A stretch of 64,000 nt of DNA, taken from the NCBI GenBank assembly GCA_036787895.1, contig DAIQOK010000010.1, forward strand, positions 38,579 through 102,578, in the 5' to 3' direction. Each line of letters starts with the position of its first letter. The stretch's first letter is position 1. The position numbers and the translations under genes were made by a program. Below are positions 34,282 through 43,635 of this stretch, in pieces. The notes beneath the pieces are model-generated. The model did not search any database, was not told the origin of the DNA, and saw only the letters and a list, made by a program, of their open reading frames with translations. The stretch is from UBA7662 sp036787895 (GTDB taxonomy: Bacteria; Bacteroidota; Bacteroidia; UBA7662).

Positions 34282-34509
34282 TCACTCGACCACCATAAAT
34301 TTCAACCCCAGTACTTTTTCAGGCTGCCAATAGCTTACATAATCGGGTGTAATCGCCGGGTAATCGGGGATAGTGTAAACTTCCCGTTTGCTTGATGCTT
34401 TTGAAAAAGCAAAAATGGCCAAGGCAAACAGGCCGATACAGCTCCAGCGGAATATTAGCCGCGGCAAGGACAGCTTCGCCTGACTGGGTGGCCGTGTTTT
34501 GGTTGACAT
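34282..34509 (-). CDS. Small single-pass membrane protein, unknown
   Basis: Encodes 75 residues from ATG 34509. A basic N-terminus leads into one membrane helix (WSCIGLFALAIFAFSKA), then a polar tail (VYTIPDYPAITPDY). No family recognised. It reads as coding (composition, clean start) but homologues would be needed to be sure. It lies upstream of and on the same strand as the PhlG-like gene, with a 160-nt gap. Confidence 0.45.
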   Translation of the reverse strand: MSTKTRPPSQAKLSLPRLIFRWSCIGLFALAIFAFSKASSKREVYTIPDYPAITPDYVSYWQPEKVLGLKFMVVE

Positions 34510-34622
34510 AGCCCACTTACGTAATGCCCCGGCCAGACAGATTTACCGCAAGAAATTTTAAAATTGAAATCCATTTTCACTCGGCCTTGTTCATTAAAGC
34601 ATGACCAAAGCTTTTTTAGCCC

Positions 34623-34630
34623 TATTTTCG
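34623..34630 (+). promoter_or_regulatory. Candidate -7 element of the menaquinone operon
   Basis: TATTTTCG, one mismatch to TAnnTTTG, ends 16 nt before the thioesterase ATG at 34647. Confidence 0.45.
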
Positions 34631-34646
34631 CATCATATTTTTTCGC

Positions 34647-35072
34647 ATGGATAGTTCGCAGCAATCACTTCTTGATAAACTAAACCAAGGTAGCAAAAAC
34701 ACCCTTGCCGAGCAGCTGGGCATGGTTTTTACCCGGGTAGAAGCCGGTTATGTGGAGGCGACCATGCCCGTTGATCAGCGCACCCATCAGCCTTTTGGTA
34801 TGCTGCACGGTGGCGCTTCAGTTGCTTTGGCCGAAACGGTAGGAAGTGTCGGTTCGAATGTAATCGCTGGAGCGGGAAAAGCCGCTGTTGGGCTCGAAAT
34901 CAACGCCAATCACCTCAAAAGTCTAAAATCGGGTCTGGTAACTGCCAAAGCTAGCATTGTTCACCAAGGCAAAAGCACCCATGTGTGGGACATCCGGCTT
35001 TTCGGCCCGGAAGAGCAATTGGTCTGCATTTCCCGCTTCACTGCCGCCATCATCGATATTCCAGTGAAATGA
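34647..35072 (+). CDS. Hotdog-fold thioesterase, likely DHNA-CoA hydrolase (MenI-like)
   Basis: Encodes 141 residues of the PaaI/YbgC hotdog class, with the catalytic-helix motif QPFGMLHGGASVALAETVGSVGS and NANHLK at the subunit interface. In this family the Glu after the HGG segment is catalytic. Its gene overlaps menF by ATGA (35069-35072) and starts a run with menD and menB, so the natural inference is that it releases CoA from 1,4-dihydroxy-2-naphthoyl-CoA in menaquinone synthesis. The sequence alone shows only an acyl-CoA thioesterase. Confidence 0.85.
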   Translation: MDSSQQSLLDKLNQGSKNTLAEQLGMVFTRVEAGYVEATMPVDQRTHQPFGMLHGGASVALAETVGSVGSNVIAGAGKAAVGLEINANHLKSLKSGLVTAKASIVHQGKSTHVWDIRLFGPEEQLVCISRFTAAIIDIPVK

Positions 35073-36229
35073 TACGCACACCGGTTCGACATAGCCACCA
35101 ACTTGGTCAGCTTCACCAGGCCTGTCAGGCCAGCGGTCTGCCTTGGGTGAGCTACCGTTTACCGGGCGAAACTGAGCCAATAACCAGCATACAACTCGAT
35201 CCTGAACTGGCCTACTTCGATAGCAATGCTGCAGGAGGTTTTGTGATTTCCCCCTTTGATTTTCCGGAGAAGAAGGCATTTTGGCTTAAAAACGACCTGA
35301 CGCTTCAGGGATTTGCGCCTGATTTACAATTTGCCCGTACAGCACAACTTCGTCCCGCACAACTGTTGGTTTTGGCAAAGCTTCATGAGCAGTTTAAGAA
35401 AAATTTGCCAGAATTGGCCTGTAGTTCATTGCCGCCGGCTGATAGGGTGCATCAAACCTTGTACGAGCGCCAGGTCGAAGCTGCATTATTAGCCATAAAT
35501 GCGGGTAAGTTGGAAAAGGTGGTGCTCTCACGCACTGAAACCATTCCTCTCAATGAAAATCAGCAGCCGGTTCAGCTTTTTGAAGCACTTTGTGCCCTCT
35601 ATCCGGCCGCTTTTGTGAGCATTTACCAATTACCCGGCATTGGCTGCTGGATTGGCGCTAGTCCGGAATTGCTGCTGGCACGCCATGGCGAGCAAGTCGA
35701 AAGTATGTCGCTGGCCGGTACGCTCACTCAGCCCCAAGGCGAGGCGGTTTGGCAATCGAAAGAACAACACGAACAACAGATAGTTACGCGCTATATCGCT
35801 GAACAATTCCGGGCTTGTGGGCTGGATGTAAGCATAGGCGAACAGGAAACCATACAGGCCGGTCAGGTATATCACCTACGCAACCGGATTAGCGCCAAAG
35901 GCCAAGCCACAGTTTATGAACTGGTTCACCGGCTGCATCCTACGCCGGCCATTTGTGGTTACCCGGTGGCAGCAGCACGTGCGTTTATCCATGAGCACGA
36001 ACAACATAACCGCGAATTTTACGCCGGTTTTTTAGGGCCGGTAGATGAACAGGGCGATGCCCGATTGTATGTCAACCTTCGGGCAGCAAGGCTTGAAAAA
36101 ACGCAGGCGCGGCTTTATCTGGGCGGAGGAATCGTAGCAGGTTCCCAGCCGACGGCCGAATGGGAAGAAACCAGAGCCAAAGCCGCAACCCTTTTAGCCG
36201 CAATACACCATGCCGGAATTAGTACCTAA
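35069..36229 (+). CDS. menF: Isochorismate synthase
   Basis: Encodes 386 residues from ATG 35069; the open frame begins earlier but inside the thioesterase gene. It converts chorismate to isochorismate, the first committed step of menaquinone synthesis. The chorismate-binding domain shows KLEKVVLSRTE, GIGCWIGASPELLLAR, ESMSLAGTL, LHPTPAICGYP and REFYAGFLGPV, with YLGGGIVAGSQPTAEWEET at the end. These are the usual landmarks of isochorismate synthases. The N-terminal ~100 residues are divergent, as is normal. It overlaps menD by 20 nt. Confidence 0.94.
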   Translation: MIRTPVRHSHQLGQLHQACQASGLPWVSYRLPGETEPITSIQLDPELAYFDSNAAGGFVISPFDFPEKKAFWLKNDLTLQGFAPDLQFARTAQLRPAQLLVLAKLHEQFKKNLPELACSSLPPADRVHQTLYERQVEAALLAINAGKLEKVVLSRTETIPLNENQQPVQLFEALCALYPAAFVSIYQLPGIGCWIGASPELLLARHGEQVESMSLAGTLTQPQGEAVWQSKEQHEQQIVTRYIAEQFRACGLDVSIGEQETIQAGQVYHLRNRISAKGQATVYELVHRLHPTPAICGYPVAAARAFIHEHEQHNREFYAGFLGPVDEQGDARLYVNLRAARLEKTQARLYLGGGIVAGSQPTAEWEETRAKAATLLAAIHHAGIST

Positions 36230-37871
36230 CGAACAAATTGCCCTGCTTTGTGCAGCCCTGGCCAAATTAGGCCTCGAAGAAGTGGTGGTGTCGCCCGGCT
36301 CGCGTTCGGCACCGCTCACCTTAGGTTTGGCACGACAAGGCGGATTACGCCTCCAAACTGTACTCGACGAAAGAGCAGCAGGCTACATCGCGCTGGGTAA
36401 AGCTTTGGTCAGTGGCAAACCCGTGGCCTTGGTTTGTACCTCAGGTACGGCTTTGCTGAACTATGGACCGGCGATTGCAGAGGCCTATTATCTGCGATTA
36501 CCGCTATTGGTGCTCTCTGCCGACCGCCCCGCTGCCTGGATTGATCAGGGCGATGGGCAAAGTCTGCACCAACAAAACATCTTTCAAAACCATGTGCTGG
36601 CACAGCATACCCTTCCCGAAATCATCGCGTCAGACGACGATCGCTGGCATGTTCAACGATTGGTTTCGAGTCTGTGGGCCAAAGCTTGTATAGGTGGTCC
36701 CGTGCATTTGAATGTGCCTCTGCGCGAACCTCTATACCAACTTCCTGAAAAAATAGCGGCAGCCGATGTGCGCGTTTATCGACAGCATACGGCCACAGCA
36801 AATGAAGCTTGGTCTGCCGCATTGGCCAGCGATTGGCAAAATGCCCGAAGTATTTGGTTGCTCGCAGGCATGCAGGCACCGGATGTACCTATGCAGCAGC
36901 ATTTAGAGCTGTTGCGAAAAGATGGTCGGGTAGTGGTTATTGCTGAACCACTGGCCAATCTGGCCTCCGATATCGACGGTATAGATGACGTTTTACGAGT
37001 TGCCGGACTGCCATTACCTGAGCTTATCGTCAGTTGGGGAGGAAACCTGCTTTCCAAACGACTCAAACAGTTGCTTCGGCAACACCCGGAAATCAAACAC
37101 TGGCGTTTAGATAATCGAGGGGTGGAGCAGGATGTTTTTCAGCAGCTTCAAAATCTGTGGCAAGTTGAACCCGGGAACGGGCTCGAATCGCTAAGCCGAC
37201 TTCAGGTGCAAAAAGGCGATTTCCGGGAGGCGTGCCTGGCCTTCGCCCGACCCATACAGCAACGTCTGGCAGCAACTTGGTTTGCGTTGCCGTTCAGCGA
37301 CCTCAGCGCCATGCGGCATGTACTCGAATTCCTCCCGCAAAATATCCAACTTCATCTTGGCAACAGCATGCCGGTACGTTACCAGCAATTTGCCGCCACC
37401 GGACTGGCTCCTAAAAGTTGGGTACACGCCAACCGTGGTACCAGCGGCATCGATGGGGTAAGCAGTACAGCCGTGGGATCGGCCACCGTAGCCAATGAGA
37501 TGGTGGTGCTGATTACCGGTGAACTATCGTTTATCTACGATTTAAACGCCTTCAGCATCGATCAAATCCCCGTTAACCTCAAAATTGTAGTGCTGCATAA
37601 CGGTGGTGGAGACATCTTCCGTCTCATCGACGGTCCCAAAACCCTAGCTGAACGTGAAGCGCTTTTTGCCACACCACGTCAGGCAGATGTGGAAGCTTTG
37701 GCCGCTGCCTGGGGATTGAAGCTGCACCGGGCCACCGATGTTTTATCTTTGCAGTCCGCATTAAAAAACTGGTGGCAGGAAAACCAGGCCACCGTTTTGG
37801 TAGTTTATACGAATGCCGAAGCCAATCAAGCCGCTTTGGCCTCATTTAATCAAAAGATCACCACACTATGA
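36210..37871 (+). CDS. menD: SEPHCHC synthase MenD
   Basis: Encodes 553 residues of the thiamine-diphosphate enzyme joining 2-oxoglutarate to isochorismate. N-terminal landmarks are VVVSPGSRSAPLTLGLARQGG and the cofactor-activating Glu in VLDERAAGYIALG. C-terminal ones are WVHANRGTSGIDGVSSTAVGSA and the diphosphate/Mg region GELSFIYDLNAF with HNGGGDIFRLID. Many homologues have Asp in place of Glu in the GxLSF position, so the metal-site residue here is a conservative variant. Length is normal. The stop region overlaps menB by 4 nt (ATGA). Confidence 0.95.
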   Translation: MPELVPNEQIALLCAALAKLGLEEVVVSPGSRSAPLTLGLARQGGLRLQTVLDERAAGYIALGKALVSGKPVALVCTSGTALLNYGPAIAEAYYLRLPLLVLSADRPAAWIDQGDGQSLHQQNIFQNHVLAQHTLPEIIASDDDRWHVQRLVSSLWAKACIGGPVHLNVPLREPLYQLPEKIAAADVRVYRQHTATANEAWSAALASDWQNARSIWLLAGMQAPDVPMQQHLELLRKDGRVVVIAEPLANLASDIDGIDDVLRVAGLPLPELIVSWGGNLLSKRLKQLLRQHPEIKHWRLDNRGVEQDVFQQLQNLWQVEPGNGLESLSRLQVQKGDFREACLAFARPIQQRLAATWFALPFSDLSAMRHVLEFLPQNIQLHLGNSMPVRYQQFAATGLAPKSWVHANRGTSGIDGVSSTAVGSATVANEMVVLITGELSFIYDLNAFSIDQIPVNLKIVVLHNGGGDIFRLIDGPKTLAEREALFATPRQADVEALAAAWGLKLHRATDVLSLQSALKNWWQENQATVLVVYTNAEANQAALASFNQKITTL

Positions 37872-38692
37872 CACGTCTGTTCCCCTGGGAGACCATTAAA
37901 AAGTACGAGGAAATCCTCTTTGAGTATTACGACGGTATTGCTAAAATAAGCATCAACCGCCCGCACAAGCACAACGCCTTCACGCCGCTCACGGTTACCG
38001 AAATGATCGATGCTATGGAGATTTGTCGCCAGGACCAGCGGATAGGTGTAATTATACTCACCGGTGAGGGCGGAAAAGCCTTCTGCAGCGGTGGCGACCA
38101 GAGTGTTCGTGGTCATGGTGGTTATGTGGGAACCGACCAGGTACCACGCCTGAATGTACTCGACCTGCAAATGCAAATCCGTCGTATACCCAAGCCGGTT
38201 ATTGCCATGGTAGCCGGTTGGGCCATAGGTGGAGGCCATGTGTTGCATGTGGTTTGCGATATGACCATCGCAGCTGAAAATGCACGATTCGGTCAAACCG
38301 GTCCGAACGTAGGTAGTTTTGATGGTGGTTTTGGTGCCTCTTACCTTGCCCGCATCGTTGGTCAGAAAAAAGCCCGTGAAATCTGGTTCCTTTGCGATCA
38401 ATACGATGCCAAAGAAGCCCTCGATATGGGTTTAGTCAACAAAGTGGTGGCTCTAGAAGATTTGGAAAAAACCACTGTGGAATGGTGCCGCAAAGTATTG
38501 CAGAAAAGTCCGATTGCCTTACGTATGCTCAAATCGGCTTTTAATGCCGAACTTGATGGTCAGGCCGGTATTCAGGAGTTGGCCGGCAATGCAACTCTCT
38601 TGTATTATCTGAGCGATGAAGCCAAAGAAGGCAAAAACGCCTTCATGGAAAAACGCCAGCCCGATTTTTCTAAGTTCCCGCGTTTCCCGTAA
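37868..38692 (+). CDS. menB: 1,4-dihydroxy-2-naphthoyl-CoA synthase
   Basis: Encodes 274 residues of a crotonase-fold enzyme that cyclises O-succinylbenzoyl-CoA. Strong MenB markers are ISINRPHKHNAFTPLTV, the oxyanion segment FCSGGDQSVRG, AGWAIGGGHVLHVVCDMTIA, and NARFGQTGPNVGSFDGGFGASYLAR with the catalytic Asp region. It overlaps menD by ATGA and ends the men run; menC, menE, menA and menH-like genes are not in the window. The next gene (PBP) starts 21 nt after its stop. Confidence 0.97.
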   Translation: MTRLFPWETIKKYEEILFEYYDGIAKISINRPHKHNAFTPLTVTEMIDAMEICRQDQRIGVIILTGEGGKAFCSGGDQSVRGHGGYVGTDQVPRLNVLDLQMQIRRIPKPVIAMVAGWAIGGGHVLHVVCDMTIAAENARFGQTGPNVGSFDGGFGASYLARIVGQKKAREIWFLCDQYDAKEALDMGLVNKVVALEDLEKTTVEWCRKVLQKSPIALRMLKSAFNAELDGQAGIQELAGNATLLYYLSDEAKEGKNAFMEKRQPDFSKFPRFP

Positions 38693-38713
38693 TTCGGGAA
38701 ACATTGTCGCCAA

Positions 38714-41128
38714 ATGCGCCGTAAATTTCCTGTGAAAAAGTTCCTCCAGCGCGTACAGCAAAGCAAGGCGTACGACTGGGTTAAAAACAGCGCAAAAAGG
38801 CTGTGGCAACCGACCATATTTCATCGGCAACGCTACCACAGGCTTGGGCTTGGGCAAAAGCTACTGAGTTGGGGATATACTTTTGTTTTATTCCTATGCT
38901 TAGGCTTTTTGGCGCTCGAAACCAATATTTTCTGGTTGTTTGGGCGCATGCCCGGTATGAGCGAAGTACGTGAAGCAGAGATGGCTGTGGCGAGTGAAAT
39001 CTACTCAGCAGATGGAAAATTGCTGGGTAAATTTTTCACAGAAAACCGCAGTCCGGTTGCCTACCATGAGATCGACAGCATGCTGATCGAAACCCTTATC
39101 GCTGTGGAAGATGTGCGCTTCCGGGAGCATGCCGGAATTGATGCCCGTGCCTTGGTTTCAGCTGTAGTTGCAACTTTGGGTGGAGATAAAAGGGGCGCCA
39201 GCACCATTACCCAACAGCTGGCGAAAAATCTGTTCAAAACCAGGCATTCATCCAAAGGGTTGCTGTCCTACATTCCTGGTGTTAAGGTTTTACTTGCCAA
39301 AGGTAAGGAGTGGATCACAGCGCTGAAATTGGAGCTCTTCTTCTCCAAAGACGAAATACTTACACTATACCTCAATACGGTCGATTTTGGCCGCAACTCC
39401 TTCGGCATTAAAAGTGCTGCCCGCACCTATTTCAATACCACGCCCAAAAAGTTGAAAATTGAAGAATCGGCTGTATTAGTGGGGATGTTGAAGGCTCCGA
39501 CCTACTACAATCCGGTAGCTAATCCTAAAAATTCGCTGCGTCGCCGGAATACGGTATTGGGTCAATTACTGAAGTACAATAAAATCAGCCAGGAGCAGCA
39601 CGACAAGCTCATCAAAAAGCCCATTCAACTTCAATATACCGAAGAAACCGTTACCGACGGTCCTGCACCTTATTTCCGCTCCGAGCTGGCTAAGTGGTTA
39701 CGTGACTATCTCAAAAAGAATTACGACGACGATTACAATATCTATACTTCCGGGCTAAAAATTCATACGACCATCGATAGTCGCATGCAACAGCATGCCG
39801 AAGCGGCTATGGCAGAAATTATGAAACGCCTGCAAAAACGATTCGATAACCACTGGGAGGGTCGTGTGCCCTGGGAAACACGAGAGGGGAAAACAGATAC
39901 CGCCTGGTTTAATGCCCTTGTCCGGACTACAGAGCACTATCAACGCTGGAAAAAGGCCGATTTAAACGATGCCGACATCTTTGAGCGTTTGTCGGTTCCA
40001 CGAAAAATGACGGTGTTTAATTGGAAGGGAGATGAGGTTCAAATGATGAGTCCATTGGACTCCATTCGTTATTATTTGAAGATTTTACAAGGCGGTTTAC
40101 TGGCCGAAGATCCTTTTACTGGTAGCATCAAAGTTTGGGTGGGCGGCATCAATTTTAACCACTTCAAATACGATCACGTTAAACAATCAAAACGTCAGCC
40201 TGGATCTACTTTCAAACCTTTTGTGTATGCCACGGCCATCGAAAAGGGGAATTACGGGCCATGTGATAAAATAACCGACAAGCCTGTCACCCACAAATAC
40301 CGTGAAATAAACCCAAAAACTGGACAGGAAGAGGACATGGAGTGGTCGCCGCGAAATGCCGATTGGGTTTTTACTTATGATGAATACACTTTACGTCGGG
40401 GCATGGCCAGGTCAGTCAATAGTATTGCTGCACAATTGACCATCACCTTAACGCCACAGGAAGTAGCAAAAACTGCTAAATCCATGGGTATTTCCAGTCC
40501 TTTAAAAGAAATTCCATCCATAGGTTTGGGCGCCAACGATGTGTCCTTGTTTGAATTGGTGGGTGCTTATGCCACCATATTGAATAAAGGTGAGTGGATA
40601 GAACCGCATATGGTAAGTAGGGTGGAGGATATGGACGGCAACCTTATTTTTACCTACAAACCGGAAAAAAAGCGGGCATTATCAGAGGAAACTGCCTTTT
40701 TGATGACCTATATGTTGCGCGGAGGTACCGAAGAGCCCGGGGGTACTTCGCAGGCACTGTTTGAATTCGACATTTTCTGGCGCAATGAAATTGGAGGCAA
40801 AACCGGAACCTCCCAAAATTATTCCGATGGCTGGTTTGTAGGCATGACCAAAGATCTCGTGCTTGGCAGTTGGGTAGGTGCCGACCAACGCCGCGTCCGC
40901 TTTCGCACTTCGCAAACAGGTGAAGGCAGCAAAACAGCCTTGCCCATTGCCGGTCGTTTTCTGGAACTTTTGTACAAAGACGAAATACTCGAAAGAGGCG
41001 CCTTTCCGCCACCGACTGTACCAATCAGCAAAGCCTGGAATTGCCGGACCGTTCTACCTAAATCCGATAGCACGGCTACCGACAGTCTGATTGTAATGCC
41101 GGAAGAAACCTTAATCCCTGAGAACTAG
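38714..41128 (+). CDS. Class A penicillin-binding protein (PBP1A type)
   Basis: Encodes 804 residues: basic cytoplasmic tail, one membrane anchor around residues 55-75, GT51 glycosyltransferase (about 100-290) and a transpeptidase domain (about 430-740). The GT51 domain has catalytic Glu132 in VEDVRFREHAG and the GASTITQQLAKNL motif. Transpeptidase motifs are all present: S498-T-F-K501 in QPGSTFKPF, S567-V-N569, and K696-T-G in GGKTGTSQNYSDGWF. It polymerises and crosslinks peptidoglycan at the inner membrane. It starts 21 nt after menB and may be co-transcribed with the men genes. Confidence 0.95.
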   Translation: MRRKFPVKKFLQRVQQSKAYDWVKNSAKRLWQPTIFHRQRYHRLGLGQKLLSWGYTFVLFLCLGFLALETNIFWLFGRMPGMSEVREAEMAVASEIYSADGKLLGKFFTENRSPVAYHEIDSMLIETLIAVEDVRFREHAGIDARALVSAVVATLGGDKRGASTITQQLAKNLFKTRHSSKGLLSYIPGVKVLLAKGKEWITALKLELFFSKDEILTLYLNTVDFGRNSFGIKSAARTYFNTTPKKLKIEESAVLVGMLKAPTYYNPVANPKNSLRRRNTVLGQLLKYNKISQEQHDKLIKKPIQLQYTEETVTDGPAPYFRSELAKWLRDYLKKNYDDDYNIYTSGLKIHTTIDSRMQQHAEAAMAEIMKRLQKRFDNHWEGRVPWETREGKTDTAWFNALVRTTEHYQRWKKADLNDADIFERLSVPRKMTVFNWKGDEVQMMSPLDSIRYYLKILQGGLLAEDPFTGSIKVWVGGINFNHFKYDHVKQSKRQPGSTFKPFVYATAIEKGNYGPCDKITDKPVTHKYREINPKTGQEEDMEWSPRNADWVFTYDEYTLRRGMARSVNSIAAQLTITLTPQEVAKTAKSMGISSPLKEIPSIGLGANDVSLFELVGAYATILNKGEWIEPHMVSRVEDMDGNLIFTYKPEKKRALSEETAFLMTYMLRGGTEEPGGTSQALFEFDIFWRNEIGGKTGTSQNYSDGWFVGMTKDLVLGSWVGADQRRVRFRTSQTGEGSKTALPIAGRFLELLYKDEILERGAFPPPTVPISKAWNCRTVLPKSDSTATDSLIVMPEETLIPEN

Positions 41129-41131
41129 GTT

Positions 41132-41161
41132 TTTGATTACCGTCTTTTTGCCCTATTTTTG
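41132..41161 (+). promoter_or_regulatory. Promoter of rbfA (TTTG-N18-TATTTTTG)
   Basis: TTTG at 41132-41135 and TATTTTTG at 41154-41161 fit the Bacteroidota consensus. Only 5 nt separate the -7 element from the rbfA ATG, so transcription probably starts at or next to the start codon. Confidence 0.7.
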
Positions 41162-41166
41162 CAGCT

Positions 41167-41514
41167 ATGAATGAATCGAAGCGACAACTGAAAGTCGCTA
41201 AACTGCTCCAGGAAGAACTGGCAGATATTCTCCAGAAGGAGATGACCCAATTGAAAGCCGGCGCCATGGTTACCATTACCAAGGTGCGTGTTTCGCCCGA
41301 TTTGTCAGTGGCGCGTTTTTACCTCAGTGTATTTGGCTCTCCCGCTGATGTGGTTTTAGGCCGCTTTCTGGAAGCCGAAAAGGAAATCAGGCTGCGTATT
41401 GGCAACCGGGTGCGTAATCATTTGCGCATCGTTCCCCACCTGGCCTTCCATATCGACGACACCCTGGATTATATCGAACGCATCGACGACTTGCTCAAAG
41501 GAGATAAAAGCTAA
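41167..41514 (+). CDS. rbfA: 30S ribosome-binding factor A
   Basis: Encodes 115 residues with the single KH-like fold of RbfA: VAKLLQEELADILQKEMTQL, then VTITKVRVSPDLSVARFYLSVFG, NHLRIVPHLAFHIDDTLDYIERIDDLL. RbfA matures the 5' end of 16S rRNA in the late 30S particle and helps cold adaptation. The start ATG lies 5 nt past a strong -7 promoter element, which suggests a leaderless mRNA. The next gene starts 14 nt after the stop. Confidence 0.96.
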   Translation: MNESKRQLKVAKLLQEELADILQKEMTQLKAGAMVTITKVRVSPDLSVARFYLSVFGSPADVVLGRFLEAEKEIRLRIGNRVRNHLRIVPHLAFHIDDTLDYIERIDDLLKGDKS

Positions 41515-41528
41515 GCCCCCGGCGCTAT

Positions 41529-42338
41529 ATGCAGCACGCTGAACTTAGAAAAAGACTCTCTATCATCTTCCGCAATAGGCCCTATTTGCGGTCGATGTTT
41601 TACGTATTAATAGATGTGCTCATTGTAAGCTTTTGGCATATTCGCAGGGGTATTTTGAGCTTTTCACGGCATACCCAAGGCCCCATTCACGTCTTGGATG
41701 CCGGCACGGGATTGGGTCAATATACCTATTATCTCGCACGTAATTTTCCGGAGTGGAACATTTATGCGGTTGATGTGTCAGCCAATGAAATCTGTGAATG
41801 CAACCGTTTTTTCCATGATTTGAACTATAACCGGGTGTTATTTCGTACCGAAAACCTGGAAGAGGTAGACCGGGCAGAAGTTTACGACCTGATTTTAGCC
41901 GTGAATGTCATTGAATACATCAAAGACGATAAGGCAGTGTTGACCAATTTGTTTCATGCGCTTAAACCGGGCGGTATGCTCATGGTGAGCGTGCAAAGTG
42001 ACAAAAGCCGGCTGGTTCAGCCCAATTTTACCAATAAATTGCTCCAAAATCAGGAGTTGCAGCACCGCTACAACAATCTGGAGCTTAAAAAATTACTAAA
42101 AGAAATAGGATATAAAAATATCAAAGCTCATTATGCTTATGGTATTTCAGGTCGGATATCAACGGTTTTAGGAGTGGCTATCCCTAAAAATCTGCTCCGC
42201 AAATCAAGACACTTTTTGGGATTAATGCCGTTGTACTATCTGCTTATGTATCCGGTTATTTTTGTCCTGAATACCATCGACGCCTATTTTGTACATCTCT
42301 CCGGCAGTGAACTGGTAGTCCGCGCTTACAAAGCCTGA
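41529..42338 (+). CDS. Class I SAM-dependent methyltransferase
   Basis: Encodes 269 residues. Motif I HVLDAGTGLGQYTYYLAR binds S-adenosylmethionine, AVDVSANEI carries the acidic motif II residue, and DLILAVNVIEYIKD is the motif IV region, followed by LFHALKPGGMLMVS. The C-terminal ~80 residues contain a hydrophobic stretch (LMPLYYLLMYPVIFVL), so the protein may associate with the membrane and act on a lipid or quinone-like substrate. The substrate is not known. Sandwiched between rbfA and a permease gene on the same strand with short gaps. Confidence 0.88.
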   Translation: MQHAELRKRLSIIFRNRPYLRSMFYVLIDVLIVSFWHIRRGILSFSRHTQGPIHVLDAGTGLGQYTYYLARNFPEWNIYAVDVSANEICECNRFFHDLNYNRVLFRTENLEEVDRAEVYDLILAVNVIEYIKDDKAVLTNLFHALKPGGMLMVSVQSDKSRLVQPNFTNKLLQNQELQHRYNNLELKKLLKEIGYKNIKAHYAYGISGRISTVLGVAIPKNLLRKSRHFLGLMPLYYLLMYPVIFVLNTIDAYFVHLSGSELVVRAYKA

Positions 42339-42342
42339 TGCC

Positions 42343-43581
42343 ATGCGACTGGTCCTGCTATTTATTACCCGCTACCTTTTTTCTAAAAAGCGCACGAATT
42401 TCATCAATATCATCACGGGCATTTCTTTTTTAGGGGTGATGATAGGAACTGCCGCTTTGGTAGTGGTGCTTTCGGTGTATAATGGCCTCGAGGACCTGAC
42501 TAAAACCATGTATAGCCGTTTTAATCCGGATATTCGTGTTGTTCCGGAGCAAGGAAAATGGTTGGAGGGTAAAACACTTCAACTCGAAGTCGGTCGTTTT
42601 GCCGAAGTTCAACAAACCAGTTTGGTGCTTGAAGAAAATGCCATGTTGCGCTATGATCAGCAGGAGTTCATTGGCGTAGTGAAAGGGGTAGACGATCATT
42701 TTGCGCAAGTTACCAGCATCGACAGCTTTCTCATCCGGGGTGAATACCGGTTGTGGGATGCTTTTGGCTTGCCCTATGCCATTCCCGGCAGTGGTGTGGC
42801 TTATACCTTATCAATATCCTTACAGGATTTCCGCAATGCGCTGGAGGTTTATGTGCCCAAACGTGGGAAAATAGATCTCATGCGCCCCGATGCGGCCTTC
42901 AACAAAAGGGTCATACTCCCGGCAGGCTTTTTTGATGTGCAGCCCGATATCAATAGCAGGTACACCCTTGTTCCTTTGGCCTTTATGCAGGAGTTGTTGG
43001 GGCTGGATTCCACCAAAGCATCGGCCGTAGAACTGCGTTTAAAACCGGGTGTTAAAGCTGCTGCATTCGGCAAAGCCCTCCAAGCCCATTTAGGCGATAA
43101 ATACCGGGTAATGGACCGCGATCAACAGGAAGACGCCATTTTCCGCATTTTCCAGACCGAAAAGTGGTGGACCTATTTTTTTCTGCTCCTGATTGTTCTG
43201 GTCGCTGCCATGAATCTTGTCGGTGCCTTATCCATGCTCGTCATCGAAAAACAGCGTGACATCGCCCTCCTGTTTAGCCTCGGAGCAAGCAGAGCCCGTA
43301 TTCGCACTATTTTTTTGGGACTCGGCCTGTTTATCACTTTATTGGGTGCCGGTTTAGGTCTTGGCCTCGGTTCCGCTATCAGCTGGTTGCAGGAAACCTA
43401 TGCTTTGTTAGAATTTGAGGGCAGTGAAAACTTTCTTGTGAGTGCCTATCCCGTGAAATTGCAAATCAGCGATTTATTCGTTACCCTCGGTGGGGTACTG
43501 TTAATCGGCGTTTTGTGCTCTATTTACCCGGCCATTAAAGCTGCTGCGGTATTTGAGCGGTTAAGGTTTTCGAAGGAGTGA
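42343..43581 (+). CDS. FtsX-like permease, LolC/LolE type
   Basis: Encodes 412 residues with one N-terminal membrane helix after RYLFSKKRTNFINIITGISFLG, a periplasmic domain (about 50-270) and three C-terminal helices of the FtsX fold (about 275-300, 320-350, 370-400). The opening and the ALSMLVIEKQRDIALLFSLGASRARIRTIF coupling helix are typical of lipoprotein-releasing LolC/LolE permeases, which pull lipoproteins from the inner membrane with the LolD ATPase. No lolD is adjacent. It starts 4 nt after the methyltransferase stop. Confidence 0.9.
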   Translation: MRLVLLFITRYLFSKKRTNFINIITGISFLGVMIGTAALVVVLSVYNGLEDLTKTMYSRFNPDIRVVPEQGKWLEGKTLQLEVGRFAEVQQTSLVLEENAMLRYDQQEFIGVVKGVDDHFAQVTSIDSFLIRGEYRLWDAFGLPYAIPGSGVAYTLSISLQDFRNALEVYVPKRGKIDLMRPDAAFNKRVILPAGFFDVQPDINSRYTLVPLAFMQELLGLDSTKASAVELRLKPGVKAAAFGKALQAHLGDKYRVMDRDQQEDAIFRIFQTEKWWTYFFLLLIVLVAAMNLVGALSMLVIEKQRDIALLFSLGASRARIRTIFLGLGLFITLLGAGLGLGLGSAISWLQETYALLEFEGSENFLVSAYPVKLQISDLFVTLGGVLLIGVLCSIYPAIKAAAVFERLRFSKE

Positions 43582-43635
43582 GTTGGATTTTACTACCTAG
43601 GAATTAAGCACACCTATCGAATAGGGATATCTGAG
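43582..43635. other. Start of the accessory island (43.6-48.0 kb)
   Basis: Base composition becomes visibly A/T-richer right after the permease gene and stays so to the end of the IS element. The stretch 43582-44210 lacks any ORF above 60 codons but contains two small minus-strand ORFs listed separately. Confidence 0.5.
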
